NCBI GenBank assembly: GCA_039621445.1
Contig: CP154957.1
Span: 1,482,504-1,546,503 of the forward strand
DNA from: Euglena gracilis
Taxonomy: Eukaryota; Euglenida; Euglenophyceae; Euglenales
Length of the DNA: 64,000 bases
Reading direction: 5' to 3'
Shown: in pieces, positions 20,734-30,599 of the stretch
Position numbering within the stretch: position 1 is the first letter of the stretch
Layout: each line of letters starts with the position of its first letter
Notes under the pieces: model-generated
What the model was told of the DNA's origin: nothing
Seen by the model: only the letters and a program-made list of their open reading frames with translations
The model's database searches: none
Made by a program: the position numbers and the translations under genes

Positions 20734-23229
20734 GGGGGGGGGGGGGGGGGGTGTGGGTGTGGGTGTGTGGGTGTGTGGGTGTGTGGGTGTGTGGGTGTGT
20801 GGGTGTGTGGGGGTGTGGGGGTGTGGGTGTGTGGGTGTGGGGGTGTGTGGGTGTGTGGGTGTGTGGGTGTGTGGGGGTGGGTGTGTGGGTGGGGGTGTGG
20901 GGGGGGGTGTGTGGGGGTGGGTGGGGGTGTGTGGGTGTGTGGGTGTGGGGGTGTGGGTGTGTGGGTGTGGGTGTGGGGGTGGGTGTGTGGGTGTGGGGTT
21001 GGGGGTGTGTTGGGTGTGTGTGTGTTGGTGGGGTGTGGGTGTGGGTGTGTGGGGGTGTGGGTGTGGGTGTGTGGGTGTGTGGGTGTGTGGGTGTGGGTGT
21101 GTGGGTGGGGGTGTGGGGGTGTGGGGGGGTGGGGGTGTGTGGGTGTGGGTGTGGGTGTGGGTGTGGGTGTGTGGGTGTGTGGGTGTGGGGGTGGGGGTGT
21201 GGGGGTGGGTGTGTGGGTGTGGGTGTGTGGGTGTGTGGGTGTGTGGGTGTGGGTGTGGGGGTGGGGGTGTGGGTGTGGGTGTGTGGGTGTGGGGGTGTGG
21301 GTGTGGGGGTGTGGGTGTGGGTGTGGGGGTGTGGGTGTGGGTGTGGGGGGGGGTGTGTGGGTGTGTGGGTGTGTGTGTGTTTGGGTGTGTGTGTGTGGGT
21401 GTGGGGGTGTGTGGGTGGGTGTGTGGGTGTGGGTGTGTGGGTGTGGGTGTGTGGGTGTGGGTGTGTGGGTGTGGGTGTGTGGGTGTGTGGGTGTGTGGGT
21501 GTGTGGGTGTGGGTGTGTGGGTGTGTGGGTGTGTGGGTGTGTGTGGGTGTGGGGTGTGGGGGTGTGGGTGTGGGTGGGTGGGGGGGGGTGTGGGTGTGTG
21601 GGTGGGGGTGTGGGTTTGTGTGTGTGTGTGGGTGTGGGTGTGTGGGTGTGGGTGTGTGGGTGTGGGTGTGGGTGTGGGTGTGGGTGTGTGTGTGGGTGTG
21701 TGGGTGTGGGGGTGTGGGTGTGGGTGTGTGGGTGTGTGGGTGTGGGTGTGTGGGTGTGTGGGTGTGGGTGTGGGTGTGGGTGTGGCTGTGCGTGTGCGTG
21801 TGCGTGTGCGTGTGCGTGTGCGTGTGCGTGTGCGTTGTGGGTGTGTGGGGTGTGTGGGGGGGGTTGTGGTGTTGGGGGTGGGTGGGGGTGTGGTGGAGGG
21901 GTGGGTGTGGGTGTGGGTGTGGGTGTGGGTGTGGGTGTGGGTGTGGGTGTGGGTGTGGGTTTGGGGGGTGGGTGTGTGGGGGGGTGTGGGTGTGTGTGTG
22001 TGTGGGTGTGTGTGTGTGGGTGTGGGTGTGGGTGTGTGGGTGTGTGGGTGTGGGTGTGGGTGTGGGTGGGTGTGGGTGTGTGGGTGCGGGTGTGGGTGTG
22101 TTTGGGTGCGTGGCTGTTGGTGTGTGTGTGTGGGTGGGTGGGTGGGTGGGTGGGTGGGTGGGTGGGTGAATGGGTGGGAGGAAGGGTGGGTGGGTGTGGG
22201 TGGGTGTTGTGTTGGTTGGTTCCTCCCCATCCCCCTGCCATATCTTCTCGCCTCCCGCTTGAGTTTGCTTCACCCCCCAGCCTGCATTTCGCGCGCCTCT
22301 CCCTGTGTTGCCAGAAAAAACCACATAAATTTGCTCAAACACCCCTTGGTAGGACAAAACAGAATATACTTTGTGGACTCCTGCCTGGGTGTGTCTGTGT
22401 ATGCGAGTGTGTTGTGTGTGTGTGTGTGTTCTGTGTGCATGTATGCGCGTGTTTTCTCTCTCTCTCTGTGTGTGTGTGGGTTTGTGTGTATGTGTGTGTT
22501 TGTGTTGTGTGTGTGTGTGTGTATTTGTGTGTGTGTGTGTGTTGTTTGTGTGTGTGTTTGTGTGTATGTGTGTGTTTGTGTTCTGTGTGTGTGTGTATTT
22601 GTGTGTGTGTGTGTGTTGTTTGTGTGTGTGTTTGTGTGTATGTGTGTGTTTGTGTTCTGTGTGTGTGTGTTTGTGTTGTGTGTGCGCGCGTGTGTGTGGT
22701 GTTCTGCTCCCCACAGCCCGCCCGCCAGCCTCGGGGTCCCCATTGCACAGCTGGTGGCCACTGGTGGGCATGTTGGAACGGAGAGCCATGCACCGCTGTT
22801 GATGTTGGGGATGCGGAGCTGAACAAATCTGGTCTAAACCCAACCCTTTTTCCACAGCCCCAAAATCCCTCATACACTCCATTAGGTCGTCATCTTGTTC
22901 ATTTTTTCCCAGAAAAGAAATTTTTCGGCCCGTCTCATCGCCCCTCGCCAAACAGGGCAAATCAGAGACAGACAGGATTTTTGGCTACATGTCCGTACTC
23001 AAACCATGTGGTAATCCAAATTGTTGCATTAAGGCCTTCCCCACCCTCCAGTTATACACACGACGATGTGCCACGCCCGGCTGTGGCGGGGACCAACCGG
23101 AAGCCGGGCCGCTTCCTGTACGACACGCCCGAAGGGGAGACCCCCCTCCACTCCCGAGAGGTGGACGACCCCCTGTCCAGCCCGCGTCAGTCTTCCAGCA
23201 GCGAGGAGCAGTCCTTGTACAACCTGTGA
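11831..23229 (+). CDS. Unrecognised Pro/Ser-rich multi-exon gene (at least 6 exons; 5' end not found)
   Basis: Exons 11831-11881, 12445-12535, 14940-15067, 15411-15572, 17314-17456 and 23052-23229 join with matching phases to about 250 residues ending ...SLYNL at TGA 23227. Recognisable stretches are FTPEDNPPRPSELLF, ASPIHDALANASFLN, LLEKLGPTGFKLGKGFGLLP, EEVCVLGSGVVPIGAGE, RDKSWPYDGPTTARTEG and YDTPEGETPLHSREVDD. I see no signal peptide, membrane segment or known domain. Composition (Pro, Ser, Gly, acidic Ser-rich tail) suggests an intrinsically disordered or scaffold protein, which is inference only. All exons have high GC at third positions and GT-AG borders, several with GTG(T/G)G donors. 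The start codon was not identified, and further exons may lie between 8.9 and 11.8 kb. Introns host a hAT-like element, a MITE and a 4.7 kb minisatellite. Confidence 0.65.
11978..12345. repeat. Degenerate tandem repeat of CGATTTTCCGCAATTTTCC type
   Basis: About 10-19 bp units (CCGCAATTTTCC, ACGATTCTCC, CCCCGATTTT) repeated over 370 bp, immediately before an exon. Minus-strand frames read ENRGKLRKI repeats and are spurious. Confidence 0.8.
12445..12535 (+). CDS. Exon of unrecognised gene (ASPIHDALANAS...)
   Basis: Acceptor CTACCGGCAG and donor ACTG|GTGTGTGG, phase 0 to 1. The same frame is open back to an alternative acceptor at 12363, which would add 27 residues. Phase 1 joins directly to 14940, so nothing between them need be coding for this gene. 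Confidence 0.6.
12770..12991. repeat. GT/GGGT/GTGA low-complexity tract
   Basis: Interrupted GT, GGTG and GAGT runs directly abutting the left end of the hAT-like element at 12992. Confidence 0.6.
12992..13811 (+). mobile_element. hAT-like transposon with 19 bp TIRs and 8 bp target duplication
   Basis: The left end CAGGGATCCTCACACGTCC and right end GGACGTGTGAGGATCCCTG are exact inverted complements. The flanks are CGTGCGTG (12984-12991) and CGTGCATG (13812-13819), an 8 bp target duplication with one mismatch, the length known for the hAT superfamily. Subterminal tandem repeats of AAATCACGG occur at 13010-13105 and 13708-13770. The centre carries a transposase relic. It lies in the intron 12536-14939. 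Confidence 0.8.
13252..13680 (+). pseudogene. hAT-type transposase fragment (broken)
   Basis: The frame from 13252 reads LKQLYFRELVKKQNLTQ, then ITDDFVAVFLHSGLPVTKLD and LESIRGVLQKYTQVKG, and stops at 13438. The next pieces are GCMRKGESLYRSADR (13462-13505) and ELGDLQDYVMEKRSAATTAQ (from 13596). The 'F...fl.SG.P..kld...lr..lqkY' pattern is like the segment before the catalytic domain in hAT transposases. The pieces can be spliced in phase across GC-AG or GT-type borders, so introns inside the transposase gene are possible, but most of the enzyme is absent. I first took these as host exons; the TIRs around them argue for transposon origin. Confidence 0.5.
14142..14454. mobile_element. hAT-type MITE, copy 1 (TIR CAGGGCGGTCCTTAA)
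   Basis: The left end CAGGGCGGTCCTTAA and right end TTAAGGACCGCCCTG are near-exact inverted repeats, bounded by perfect 8 bp direct repeats GTTTCCAC at 14134-14141 and 14455-14462. The body is shared along its length with the copy at 54399-54718. No coding capacity. Intron of the unrecognised gene. Confidence 0.9.
14480..14939. other. Intron sequence with TTAGG/CCTAA-like hairpin, no gene
   Basis: GTAAGGGTTAGGAATGGG near 14476 and CCTTAACCTTATTCC near 14604 face each other around GGCCGAAGTCAGGCCGAAAT, like the fold-back element at 57912. It is probably a decayed relative. Confidence 0.3.
14940..15067 (+). CDS. Exon of unrecognised gene (RKPSLLEKLGPTG...)
   Basis: Acceptor is a C-run followed by AG at 14939; donor CAT|GTGGGG at 15068 (or GCA|GTCCAT at 15062). 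Phase 1 to 0. Encodes a Gly/Lys-rich then Pro/Ala-rich stretch. Confidence 0.6.
15411..15572 (+). CDS. Exon of unrecognised gene (PSPPLPPQSPPLPL... EEVCVLGSG)
   Basis: Acceptor CCAACCCCAG; donor GCG|GTGCCG at 15573. 54 codons, phase 0 to 0. A proline-rich lead is followed by EEVCVLGSGVVPIGAGE and LANPRFFAPHADFK. The 5' edge CAG|CCGTCGC is identical to that of the next exon. Confidence 0.65.
15600..17313. other. Intron of unrecognised gene; C/G hairpins and an AT-rich repeat element
   Basis: 15580-15660 carries GGGGGTGCCTGCCTGGGCAG, shared with 56370-56410. The rest includes the element at 16113-16730 and otherwise no recognisable gene. Confidence 0.4.
16113..16730. mobile_element. Element with AACCCCC.../...GGGGGTT ends and internal 25 bp repeats
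   Basis: TTAACCCCCCCCCC followed by ATTTAAACCGACC at the left is mirrored by GGTCGGTTTAAAT then GGGGGGGGGTTTA at the right. Positions 16260-16530 hold about ten degenerate units like GCAAATGCCTAATTTTGGGT. The target duplication is unclear (possibly TA). Confidence 0.5.
17314..17456 (+). CDS. Exon of unrecognised gene (PSLTQLARDKSWPY...)
   Basis: Acceptor CGCCCCCTCAG at 17313 and donor AG|GTGTGTGTG at 17457. Phase 0 to 2. The donor GT is the first repeat of the 4.7 kb minisatellite. Confidence 0.7.
17457..22205 (+). repeat. 4.7 kb GT/G-rich minisatellite with higher-order structure
   Basis: Almost only G and T on the + strand, built from GTGTGG, GTGTGGG and GGGTG units. A landmark TTTGGGTGCGTGGCTGTTGG followed by (GGGT)n occurs at about 19487, 20549 and 22100. 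A second landmark GTGTGGGCCAGCATGC or GTGTGGGCCCGCATGCC lies at 17492 and 19578. The array fills most of the last intron of the unrecognised gene, begins at its donor and ends about 850 bp before its acceptor. Long open frames on either strand are compositional artefacts. Confidence 0.9.
20680..20752. repeat. Poly-G tract inside the minisatellite
   Basis: About 70 bases of G with a few single T breaks, following a GGCGCCGCCCGCCCC segment that is one of the few C-bearing spots in the array. Confidence 0.85.
22380..22705. repeat. GT-rich tract with TGTTTGTGT repeats
   Basis: An imperfect duplication of about 60 bp (TTTGTGTGTATGTGTGTGTT, then TGTGTT(C)TGTGTG) occurs three times between 22480 and 22680. 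Intronic. Confidence 0.7.
23052..23229 (+). CDS. Terminal exon of unrecognised gene (...SLYNL stop)
   Basis: Acceptor CCACCCTCCAG at 23051. Phase 2 matches the exon ending at 17456. Encodes YTHDDVPRPAVAG, RFLYDTPEGETPLHSREVDD and a Ser/Glu-rich tail ending QSLYNL. I saw no AATAAA within the next 3 kb. Confidence 0.7.
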
Positions 23230-23859
23230 AGCCGCGGCCCTGGAGCGCATGGTGATCACTCGTGACCATGTGTGATCCACTGTGTGTTTGGTGTGTCGAT
23301 GGGGTTGATTATCTGCTGGGTGGGGTGTTGGCAGTCCCTGATCACCCCTTGTTTTATTTAAGTTTTTCATGTAATCAGAATACCATGTCCCAGGTGAAAT
23401 CACTTTTTCTTCCCCATTGAGTGGGTATTCATTTTCAATGCTATTTTTTTTTATCAAAGGTGATTCCTCACATGAAATAGAGATCTTCCCACAGGATCTC
23501 TGAGAGAGTTTTCTTTTCCAACCACTTGAAGAAGTTTGTGATTTTGTGGGTGGCAGGATATTTTTCAATTTATTTTCCAATTGTTGTTAAACATGAGGTC
23601 TTGAATTTTCAACAAGTGCATAGGTGCGTATCATTTAAAACATGGTTTTGGACCGATACGGATGTGCATTTAGCAAACGTACAGAAATATTTCAATTTTT
23701 TTATCAATAGTCTTTTTGTATTTTGAAATTCATTTCAGTGGCTCTCGGTTGCGCATTTCGGATCCTCGAGGTTTTTGGCGGCGGCATTCATCACCGCTGT
23801 TCAGGGCCACCCACTTTTATGCACGATTCAGGCACATTTATTTGTTGGGAAAGATGGGG

Positions 23860-24060
23860 GGGGGGCAGGGCTGTACGGGAATCCCCGCAACCCTGTGGAT
23901 GGTGGGCAGGGGGGTCCGACCCCCCCCCCACCCCTTCCGGTATTTTTAGGTCAAAATTTTCCTTCGGCAATTTTGGCGCCGAAGGAATTTTTCCTCATGC
24001 GGTGCCCTGCCGGGGGGGGGGTCGACACCTCACCAGGCATTCCCACACAGCCTGGGGGCG
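23860..24060. repeat. G/C-run hairpin repeat (GGGGGGTCCGACCCCCC family)
   Basis: GGGAATCCCCGCAACCCTG, then GGGGTCCGACCCC and CCGGTATTTTTAGGTCAAAA closely match 57346-57450 and are related to 28600-28700 and 29090-29165. This is a dispersed family of short palindromic elements. Confidence 0.5.
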
Positions 24061-24061
24061 G

Positions 24062-24232
24062 GTCATCATCAAGTCACCATTAAGTCACCATCAAGTCACT
24101 GTCAAGTCACCGTCAAGTCACCATCAAGTCGCCATCAAGTCACCATCAAGTCGCCATCAAGTCACCATCAAGTCATTGTCAAGTCACCATCAAGTCACCG
24201 TCAAGTCACCATCAAGTCACCACCAAGTCGTC
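24062..24232 (+). repeat. 11 bp minisatellite AAGTCACCATC
   Basis: About 15 units of AAGTCACCATC with variants (GCCATC, CTGTC, CCGTC) end to end. Confidence 0.9.
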
Positions 24233-24449
24233 ACCCCAGCCCCTGCCAGCCTCCCATCCGTCGTCGTGCCCGGCCTGGCCCCGGTGCCGCCTGGTGTACC
24301 AGCCGCGCTGGGGTGCTTCGCAGCCCCCCTTCTCCGCACTTGCTCCAGACGTCCCAGGACTGCCCACGGTCCCGCCTGCGGAGCCGCGCCCGGTCGTGAT
24401 TTTGAAAACGTTGGACGATTCTTCATTCTTGAGTTCTCACCGAACGGGA
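24233..24449 (+). CDS. Coding-like GC-rich island, unrecognised
   Basis: Two frames are open. One reads LPTVPPAEPRPVVILKTLDD; the other begins ASLPSVVVPGLAPVPPG and ends FFILEFSPNGR before AG|GTTGAC. Base composition resembles the exons of the neighbouring genes, and the second frame ends in the phase needed for 26072. Function unknown; it could be simple Pro-rich noise. Confidence 0.25.
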
Positions 24450-25382
24450 GGTTGACCGAGAAAATGTGTGTCGAAAAAGGTTAACAAAAATGTGTGTCAA
24501 AAAAGGTTAACAAAAAATGTGTATCAAAAAGGGTTCACAAAAAATGTCGACCTCGGGTTTGGTTTATTTGTTGTGCATTTGCGGTTTGATCTTGATTCTT
24601 TTGAAAGTCTCCAGGGGTAGTGTCGGTCAGAAACCCCCTTTAGATTTCTTCAGGGTGACATCATTACAGGGTTATATATATATATATATCAGGGTGTTCT
24701 GATATCATTGCGACAGGTGTGTTTTATTTTGGCAAAAGGGGTTACGTAGTCAAAACCAAAATGACCGAAAACATACCAAAATTTCTGCGAGGCTTGTTGA
24801 AAGGAACACATTTTTAAAATTGCGAGAATCAGTTTCTTCGGGTGGATCCCTCCAAATGAATTGTTTTTTTCTATGTTGGTTGAAAACTGCAGCCTTTATA
24901 TTTATTTTTTTTCCTAAAAAAATTCCCAAGTCTTGCAGGGTCTGAACCCTGGCCTCCAAGTAGGTCTCTGAGTCTATTTTGAGGTGATTTGCTGAAAATC
25001 CCAACGGCGGTCTAATTATTTTGGGGGTATCTTATGATAGGTTGGTAACAATTCCAAAGCAGATTTTCGCTGTTTCCTCAAAAATCCCAATTATTTGATA
25101 GATCAAAAAAAACCAGGTGACATTCAAAACAAAAATTCCGTAAAGTTGTCCACCTTGTGAGGCATTTTTGCATTTTGTGAATCTTTTGTTTGGTTCAGTT
25201 GGTGGGGATCCTGTTAGGAGAGATTCTATTGTCTTGTCGTATCTTTTTTTTTGTATTTTTTGAAGTCGAACAAGGGTTTTGTTTGAGAGTCTTTTTAGGA
25301 GGGTTCTTCATCATGGGATTCAGGATTAAGGTCAGTATCCACAGACCTGAGAGTTCCAAGCGGGTGCCTTGGCGAACTGCAG

Positions 25383-25437
25383 TGCTCAGAACTTTGATGT
25401 CACTCTGGCGAACATTTGTAAAGCCGTGTATGAAAGA
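25383..25437 (+). CDS. Possible short exon (NFDVTLANICKAVYERR)
   Basis: After CGAACTGCAG the frame gives NFDVTLANICKAVYER up to C|GTAGTA at 25438; an internal GTGTAT donor is the alternative. No family recognised, and the phase to the next island is uncertain. Confidence 0.2.
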
Positions 25438-26071
25438 CGTAGTAGGTTTTTTGTTGCTTATGTGTCATTTTGCTGGTGCATTTATGTCCCCGTGCTTTCT
25501 GCTGTGGTGCTCCTGGCCTGCCCCGTAGCCCCTAGCACTATGCTGCCGTGTTGAGCCCAGTGTGTCTGACCTTTTTGTTATACTATCCGCCTGCACATCG
25601 CCCCTGCACGCATGGAGGGGCCCCCCAGCTTGACGATGGCAGGGCCAGGGTTTGCCATATGCAAATGGCTACCCAAGAATTAAGATTTCTGGTAGTGGGT
25701 TCAGTCTTTTACTCCTTGGCTGACCCAGGGTTGTAAAGGAATGTTTAGGAGACCACATCTTCTTTCTCAGATTTATTGAATTTGTTTATTGTTTATTGTA
25801 TTTATTGTATCATATTTATTTTTGCCATGGCACATTTTGAATTTGGTCACCAACAAGAGTGTTTTGAACATGTGACCCTACTACCTGCATCTCTTTTTTT
25901 TGAGAAAATATCTCCGCATTTTGCCCCAGGAATGGTATCGGCCTCCGAATTTGTCGCGAACACTCCACTATTTGCATTTTGGCGGTGAATCAGGGCAGGG
26001 GGTTGCCGGGTGATGTTTCTGAGTGGGTGTTTGCTGGGTGGTGGTTTGGCCCTCACGAGGGGCTGTCCAGG

Positions 26072-26209
26072 CCGCCGAGCACCCGCCTCTCAAACCCTGC
26101 TGCCAGGAACAGGGTCGGGTATGACCCCAGCTTCGATGTGGCCACGCCTCTGTGGGAGGAATCTGGGGATTCCGAGTACTGGATGCAACAGGATTTTTCA
26201 CAAAAACGT
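26072..26209 (+). CDS. Likely exon of an unrecognised gene
   Basis: After GGGGCTGTCCAG at 26071 the frame reads PPSTRLSNPAARNRVGYDPS, then FDVATPLWEESGDSEYWMQQ, and ends at C|GTGTGTGT. Composition and donor type match the confirmed exons. I do not recognise the protein; an acidic, aromatic segment like this gives no function. Confidence 0.4.
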
Positions 26210-27509
26210 GTGTGTAAAATTACATAAAACCACGTATGACCACGAATATCAATTTTGCCAAAGATTATGTAAATTACATAAAATCACGTAAAATTGCGTA
26301 TAGAAAATTTTGCCTGAAAATGGTTTATAGTACTGTCCCAGTAAAAAATAAACCATAAAAGAATAAAAACTGAGAGCCAGACGACCAAACGACAAACCAG
26401 AAGCAGACGACCCTCTGGGAAGCAATGCAAATCAACCGAAGCACATGGAATCATTGCCGAGAGAGTCAGTGACCGGTGGGATATGGAAAATCAGGTTGAT
26501 CAGTGTCTTTGGCAGCAGAAGATTCTGCTGCCTCGAGGACAAGAAACATCCCACAGCGTGCATTTGTGCGTGCCTCTTCCTGTGTCTGAAGATTGACCAA
26601 CGCTTGAACTGAACACTCGACCGGGCAAGTGAGAAAGTATGAAAGAGCCGTTGCTTGGCAAGAGAAAAAGAGGAGGAAAAGAAAAATTATTAAATAGAGT
26701 CCAGAAAAGGCCCCATTTGTTGCATATTCTGTGTTGAGTCGAGCAACCAAACAAAGATGCTGTGGTGCAACAAAAATGTTGCTTTCCTGGATCATAATAA
26801 AGTTCTCTTACCAACATTCCCATACATGATTCTCTGGATTTTACATGGGTTGGTGTGTTTATTTTATGTGATTCAGTGCTACTGCCCCAGTAAAAATAAA
26901 ACTTGTAATAAATAAAAAACTCGTTGCTTTTCCACACAGAGTATTATGGTACCCACAATACTCTGCACTAATGATAAGCATGTGTCTCAATTGCAATTGA
27001 TTTGCCAGGGAAGGTGCAACGTGCTGTGAAAGTGACATTTTTGGAGAAAAGCTTTGCAACCAACTTCGTTTTCTGCCAAAATGGAAAATTTTTGGCCCTG
27101 AGAAAAAACTACATAAAATCACTTGTGCACTTTTTGGGGGCTGGCAGCACGTTTCTTGAAAAGCTCTGGATGCAAAGTTTGGTGTTCTATTCTTCTTCCG
27201 ACCAGTTGGGTGGGGTGAATCTCGTCATGCAAAGGGAGTGTACATTTTCTATTACTGCGGCATGGATCCTTTCCTATTTCCTGTGTTGCTTCAGAGTTCA
27301 TTTCGCACTATGACATAAAAAATAAGCAGGGTGGGGAATGTGCAGGGCATTTTTCCCGCATTTTTGCACATCTTAGCACACTTTTCACATTTTCACACAT
27401 TTTTTGCGCATTTTTGCACATGTTTCATTTTTTTTTTGGTGCATTTTGGGGTTGCTTTGTTTGCGCAATTTTTTGTGCTTTCCCCAATTTTTCGCATTTT
27501 TTTGCCCAT

Positions 27510-27563
<54 letters not shown>

Positions 27564-28090
27564 TTGCATTTGTTTCAGAAAAAAATTTAACTTGTTTTCT
27601 TAAAAATCTTATTTTTCCTCATATTGGCATGCAATTTTGTTTAAATTTTGTGCCATTTTTGCATGTTTTCTGCATGGGTTTTTTTTGCATTTTCGTGATT
27701 TTTGTGCCTTTTCTCTCAGATTTTGCGCATCTTTTTTCACATTTTCCTGCATTTTTTCCGACCCTGCATACAGAACATGCTGGTAATGTATAGTAATAAA
27801 TTTTCATCTCTGAATTTCTCCGCTAACCATTCTGCATTTTTTTGATTCGACGCCATTCCTTTTGGTGATAAACCACATTTGCATTCATGCTGGGTTGCAT
27901 TTGATGGAAACACAGTGCAATTATCATTTGTATAGCACGTACAGTGCGATTATTTGCGGGGAGAAAACAGAAATGAGGTCGGTTCAATCATCACTTTCAG
28001 TGTTCGGATACACCTGAATCAGACAATGTATTTTTGCGGAGATTGAACATCCATCAAGCCAAATGTCAAGGACCTCCCTGGGTAGTGCAG
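26210..28090. other. AT-rich non-coding stretch
   Basis: Repeats such as ACATAAAATCACGTAAAATT (26220-26300) and T-rich runs. No gene seen. Confidence 0.4.
27508..27561. repeat. (GTT)n microsatellite
   Basis: About 18 GTT/TTG units in a T-rich region; the open frame reads poly-Val or poly-Cys and is not a gene. Confidence 0.9.
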
Positions 28091-28177
28091 AATGGGACCG
28101 GGGGGTGGCTCATAATTATGGCCAACGTGGACGGCAGTGTCTGCAATCACCGCGGGTGCGTGTTCCAGGCCACCCAG
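28091..28177 (+). CDS. Possible exon with Rieske-like CxHRGC motif
   Basis: Exactly 29 codons lie between AGTGCAG and CAG|GTGTCG, with strongly GC-rich third positions: NGTGGWLIIMANVDGS, then VCNHRGCVFQATQ. 'DG.vCnHRGC' resembles the first cluster-binding box of Rieske [2Fe-2S] proteins (C-x-H-R-G). The second box (CxxH) is not in this exon and no further exon was identified, so the assignment is tentative. A competing frame reads SAEWDRGVAHNYGQRG. Confidence 0.35.
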
Positions 28178-28504
28178 GTGTCGGCGAGGTCTCATATGGA
28201 GCACTGTGCAGTCTTTTTTGGGACTTGGGACAGCTTTCCCCGCCTAACCCTTGAACCTAACACGTTGCTTGCACCTTCCTTACCGTTTTCTTGTGCCATG
28301 CTTTAGGGAGGCTGCCGTTTACCAACCCCGCAAGGGTGCATGTTGAATGTGACCTATGAGTTTAATGAATGTGTCAAGTGAGACGCTGGAACAAACCAAG
28401 CCTGGTGGATGGAGTGGATCTCTGGCACACAGTGTGAAGGTGATTTTAATGCACGTTGCTGCATATATGTTCAAGGTGCATTATTGGCCAGGCTTCTGCT
28501 TAAG

Positions 28505-29165
28505 GGTTCGCAGTACCCCCCCCCCCCCCCGGGGCAGAGCAGAATGGGAATTGGCCGAACAGCCAGGGTGGTGGGTGGGGGGGGTCGACCACCCCCCCCA
28601 CCCCCTGCATGGTGGATGGGGGGGTCGACCCCCCCCACCACCTCTTCCCGTATTTCCGGGAGCACCAATTTTTGGACCCAAAATTTTTTTCCGGGTGTTT
28701 TTTTGACCCATTTTGGGACCCATATAGGGGGTCCCCCCAAAACCACCCAAAACCCCATTTTTTCACACCTTCCAAAAAATCAACATTTTCTCAAAATGTT
28801 TATTTTGAGAGGTTTTTGAAGCAAAAAATGCTATTGAAAGTCCAAAAAAATTCCAACGAGAAAAAATGTCAGTAAAATTTGACTGTGCCAAAATTTTGTC
28901 CACTTTTTTTGACCTTCGTTTTCCACCCCTCCTAAAAGTTCCAATTTTTAACCCTGAAAATTTTGAGATTTTTTGTGAAAAAAATGTGGTTTTCCATCAA
29001 AAAATCACGTGTTTTGGGTTCATGTGTTTTCAAATTTTTTTCTGGCCAAAATCCCCGTTTTCCCGAAATCGGTGAAAATGCTGTGGTGGGTGGGGGGGGT
29101 CGACCCACCCCCCCCCCACCTCCTGGGTGGGGGGGTCGAGCCCCCCCACCAGGCCTTCCCGTTCT
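28505..29165. repeat. Cluster of C/G-run palindromes and GGTTCGCAGTACCCC end
   Basis: CTGCTTAAGGGTTCGCAGTA plus a C-run at 28496 is the same end seen at 5831 and 51178. It is followed by several GGGGGTCGACCCCC palindromes (28585, 28620, 29095, 29130). No gene. Confidence 0.5.
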
Positions 29166-29171
29166 GCCCTG

Positions 29172-30340
29172 CCCAGGGGCAGGCACCTATGCCGACCGCA
29201 GCCGACTGCAGCCGACCGCGGGTTTCAGGACTGTCATAGGTGGGGTGCCGACCGCAGCCGACCGCAGCCGACCGCGCAACTTTTTTCTAATTGATGTCAA
29301 TTTTTCAGTGAGAATGAGGAATTAGGCTCATTTTTATCCCAGATGTTGCCCAAGAGCAGGACAAAATGGCCCAAAATTACAAGAAGTGGGCAAAAAATGG
29401 CCAAAAATTGTCAAAATAGGTCAAAATGGGTGAATTACCAAAAAGAGACCAAAAAAAGGGCAAAAATAACAAAAGAAAAGGTCGAAAATGGCTTTAAATG
29501 GTCAAAAATGGCCCAAAATGGCCCAAAATGGCAGATTTTTCTGGCTCATCTGGCTCATGTTGTCATTTTTGGCCACTTTTGGCCACTTTTCGGCCATTTT
29601 TGGTCGCTTTTGTCCCCTTTTGGCCCATTTGTCACCGTCCAATTTGACTATTTTGAGCATTTTGTGCCAGTTTGTTGCCAAAAGTGAACAAAAGCTGCTA
29701 ACGTGACCCAAATTGGCCAAAAGCAGGGTCATTTTGGGCCATTTTTGGCTTTTTTGGACCACTTTGGCATTTTTTTGTTATTTTTGCCTGCTTTTGGAAC
29801 TTTGGGCCATTTTAACCATTTTTTGCCACTTTTAGGCCATTTTTAGGTCACGTTTGACTGCTCTTGATGTCAAAAGCAACAAAAAAGACATTTAAAGTGG
29901 CCTGAACGTGGCCAGAAGTAGGTAAAAATGGCCAACAGCAGAGAAAAGTGGTCAAAAGTGGGTTAAAGAGGCCAAAAGTGGTCAAAAGAGGTTAAGGCAA
30001 AGCAAAAGCTGGCCAAAAGCAGCCAAAGCCCAGCAAAAAGTGGGCAAAAGCAACAAAAGTGACCAAAAGAAAGCAAAAGGCAGGAAATAATGGGCAAAGG
30101 CAGCAAAAATCGACCAAAAGTCGGCAACAGTGGCCAAAAGCAGTCCAAAAGCATCAAAAACTGGCCAAAAGCAGCGAAAAGTGGCCAAAAGTCGGCAACA
30201 GTGGATTGTGATATATGCTCATTTTTTGCTGGCCTGCCCCCCACCTACAGCCAACTACTTTGCCGACCGCTGCCGACCGCAGCCGACCGCAGCCGACCGC
30301 GGGCTAAAATTTGGAATCTGTCATAGGTGCTTGCCCAGGG
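29172..30340. mobile_element. Possible 1.2 kb element with CCGACCGCAG subterminal repeats
   Basis: Left GGGGCAGGCACCTATG and right CATAGGTGCTTGCCCA are imperfect inverted repeats. Next to each lie tandem CCGACCGCAG units (29191-29278 and 30263-30300), in direct rather than inverted orientation. The centre (29340-30210) is a degenerate GGCCAAAAATGGTCAAAA array. No coding capacity and no clear target duplication. Confidence 0.45.
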
Positions 30341-30599
30341 GGGCTCAACAGCTAGTCCAAATTTGGCTCGTGGAAATCTGGGGGGGTCCACTCACAAGGC
30401 AAGCTAGTAGAAATTTTTCCAGTGACTGGCGCAAAGCGCCGAAAATTTTTTTCGACCGCCAAAACTTGCCAAAAATGTTCATTTTTGGCCATTTTTGGGG
30501 TTTTTTTGGAACAAAATCAGCCAAAAAAAAAACACATTTAAAATATCATTTCCACCTCGGCGCGCAGTTCATTTCCAGCCGGGGGGGGGCCCTGGATTC

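Noticed and set aside
17150-22960. 1936-codon minus-strand ORF (His/Thr/Pro repeats) and long plus-strand Gly/Val/Cys/Trp ORFs
   Set aside because: They are reading frames through a GT minisatellite; every frame is open because the repeat lacks stop codons, and the composition is not protein-like.
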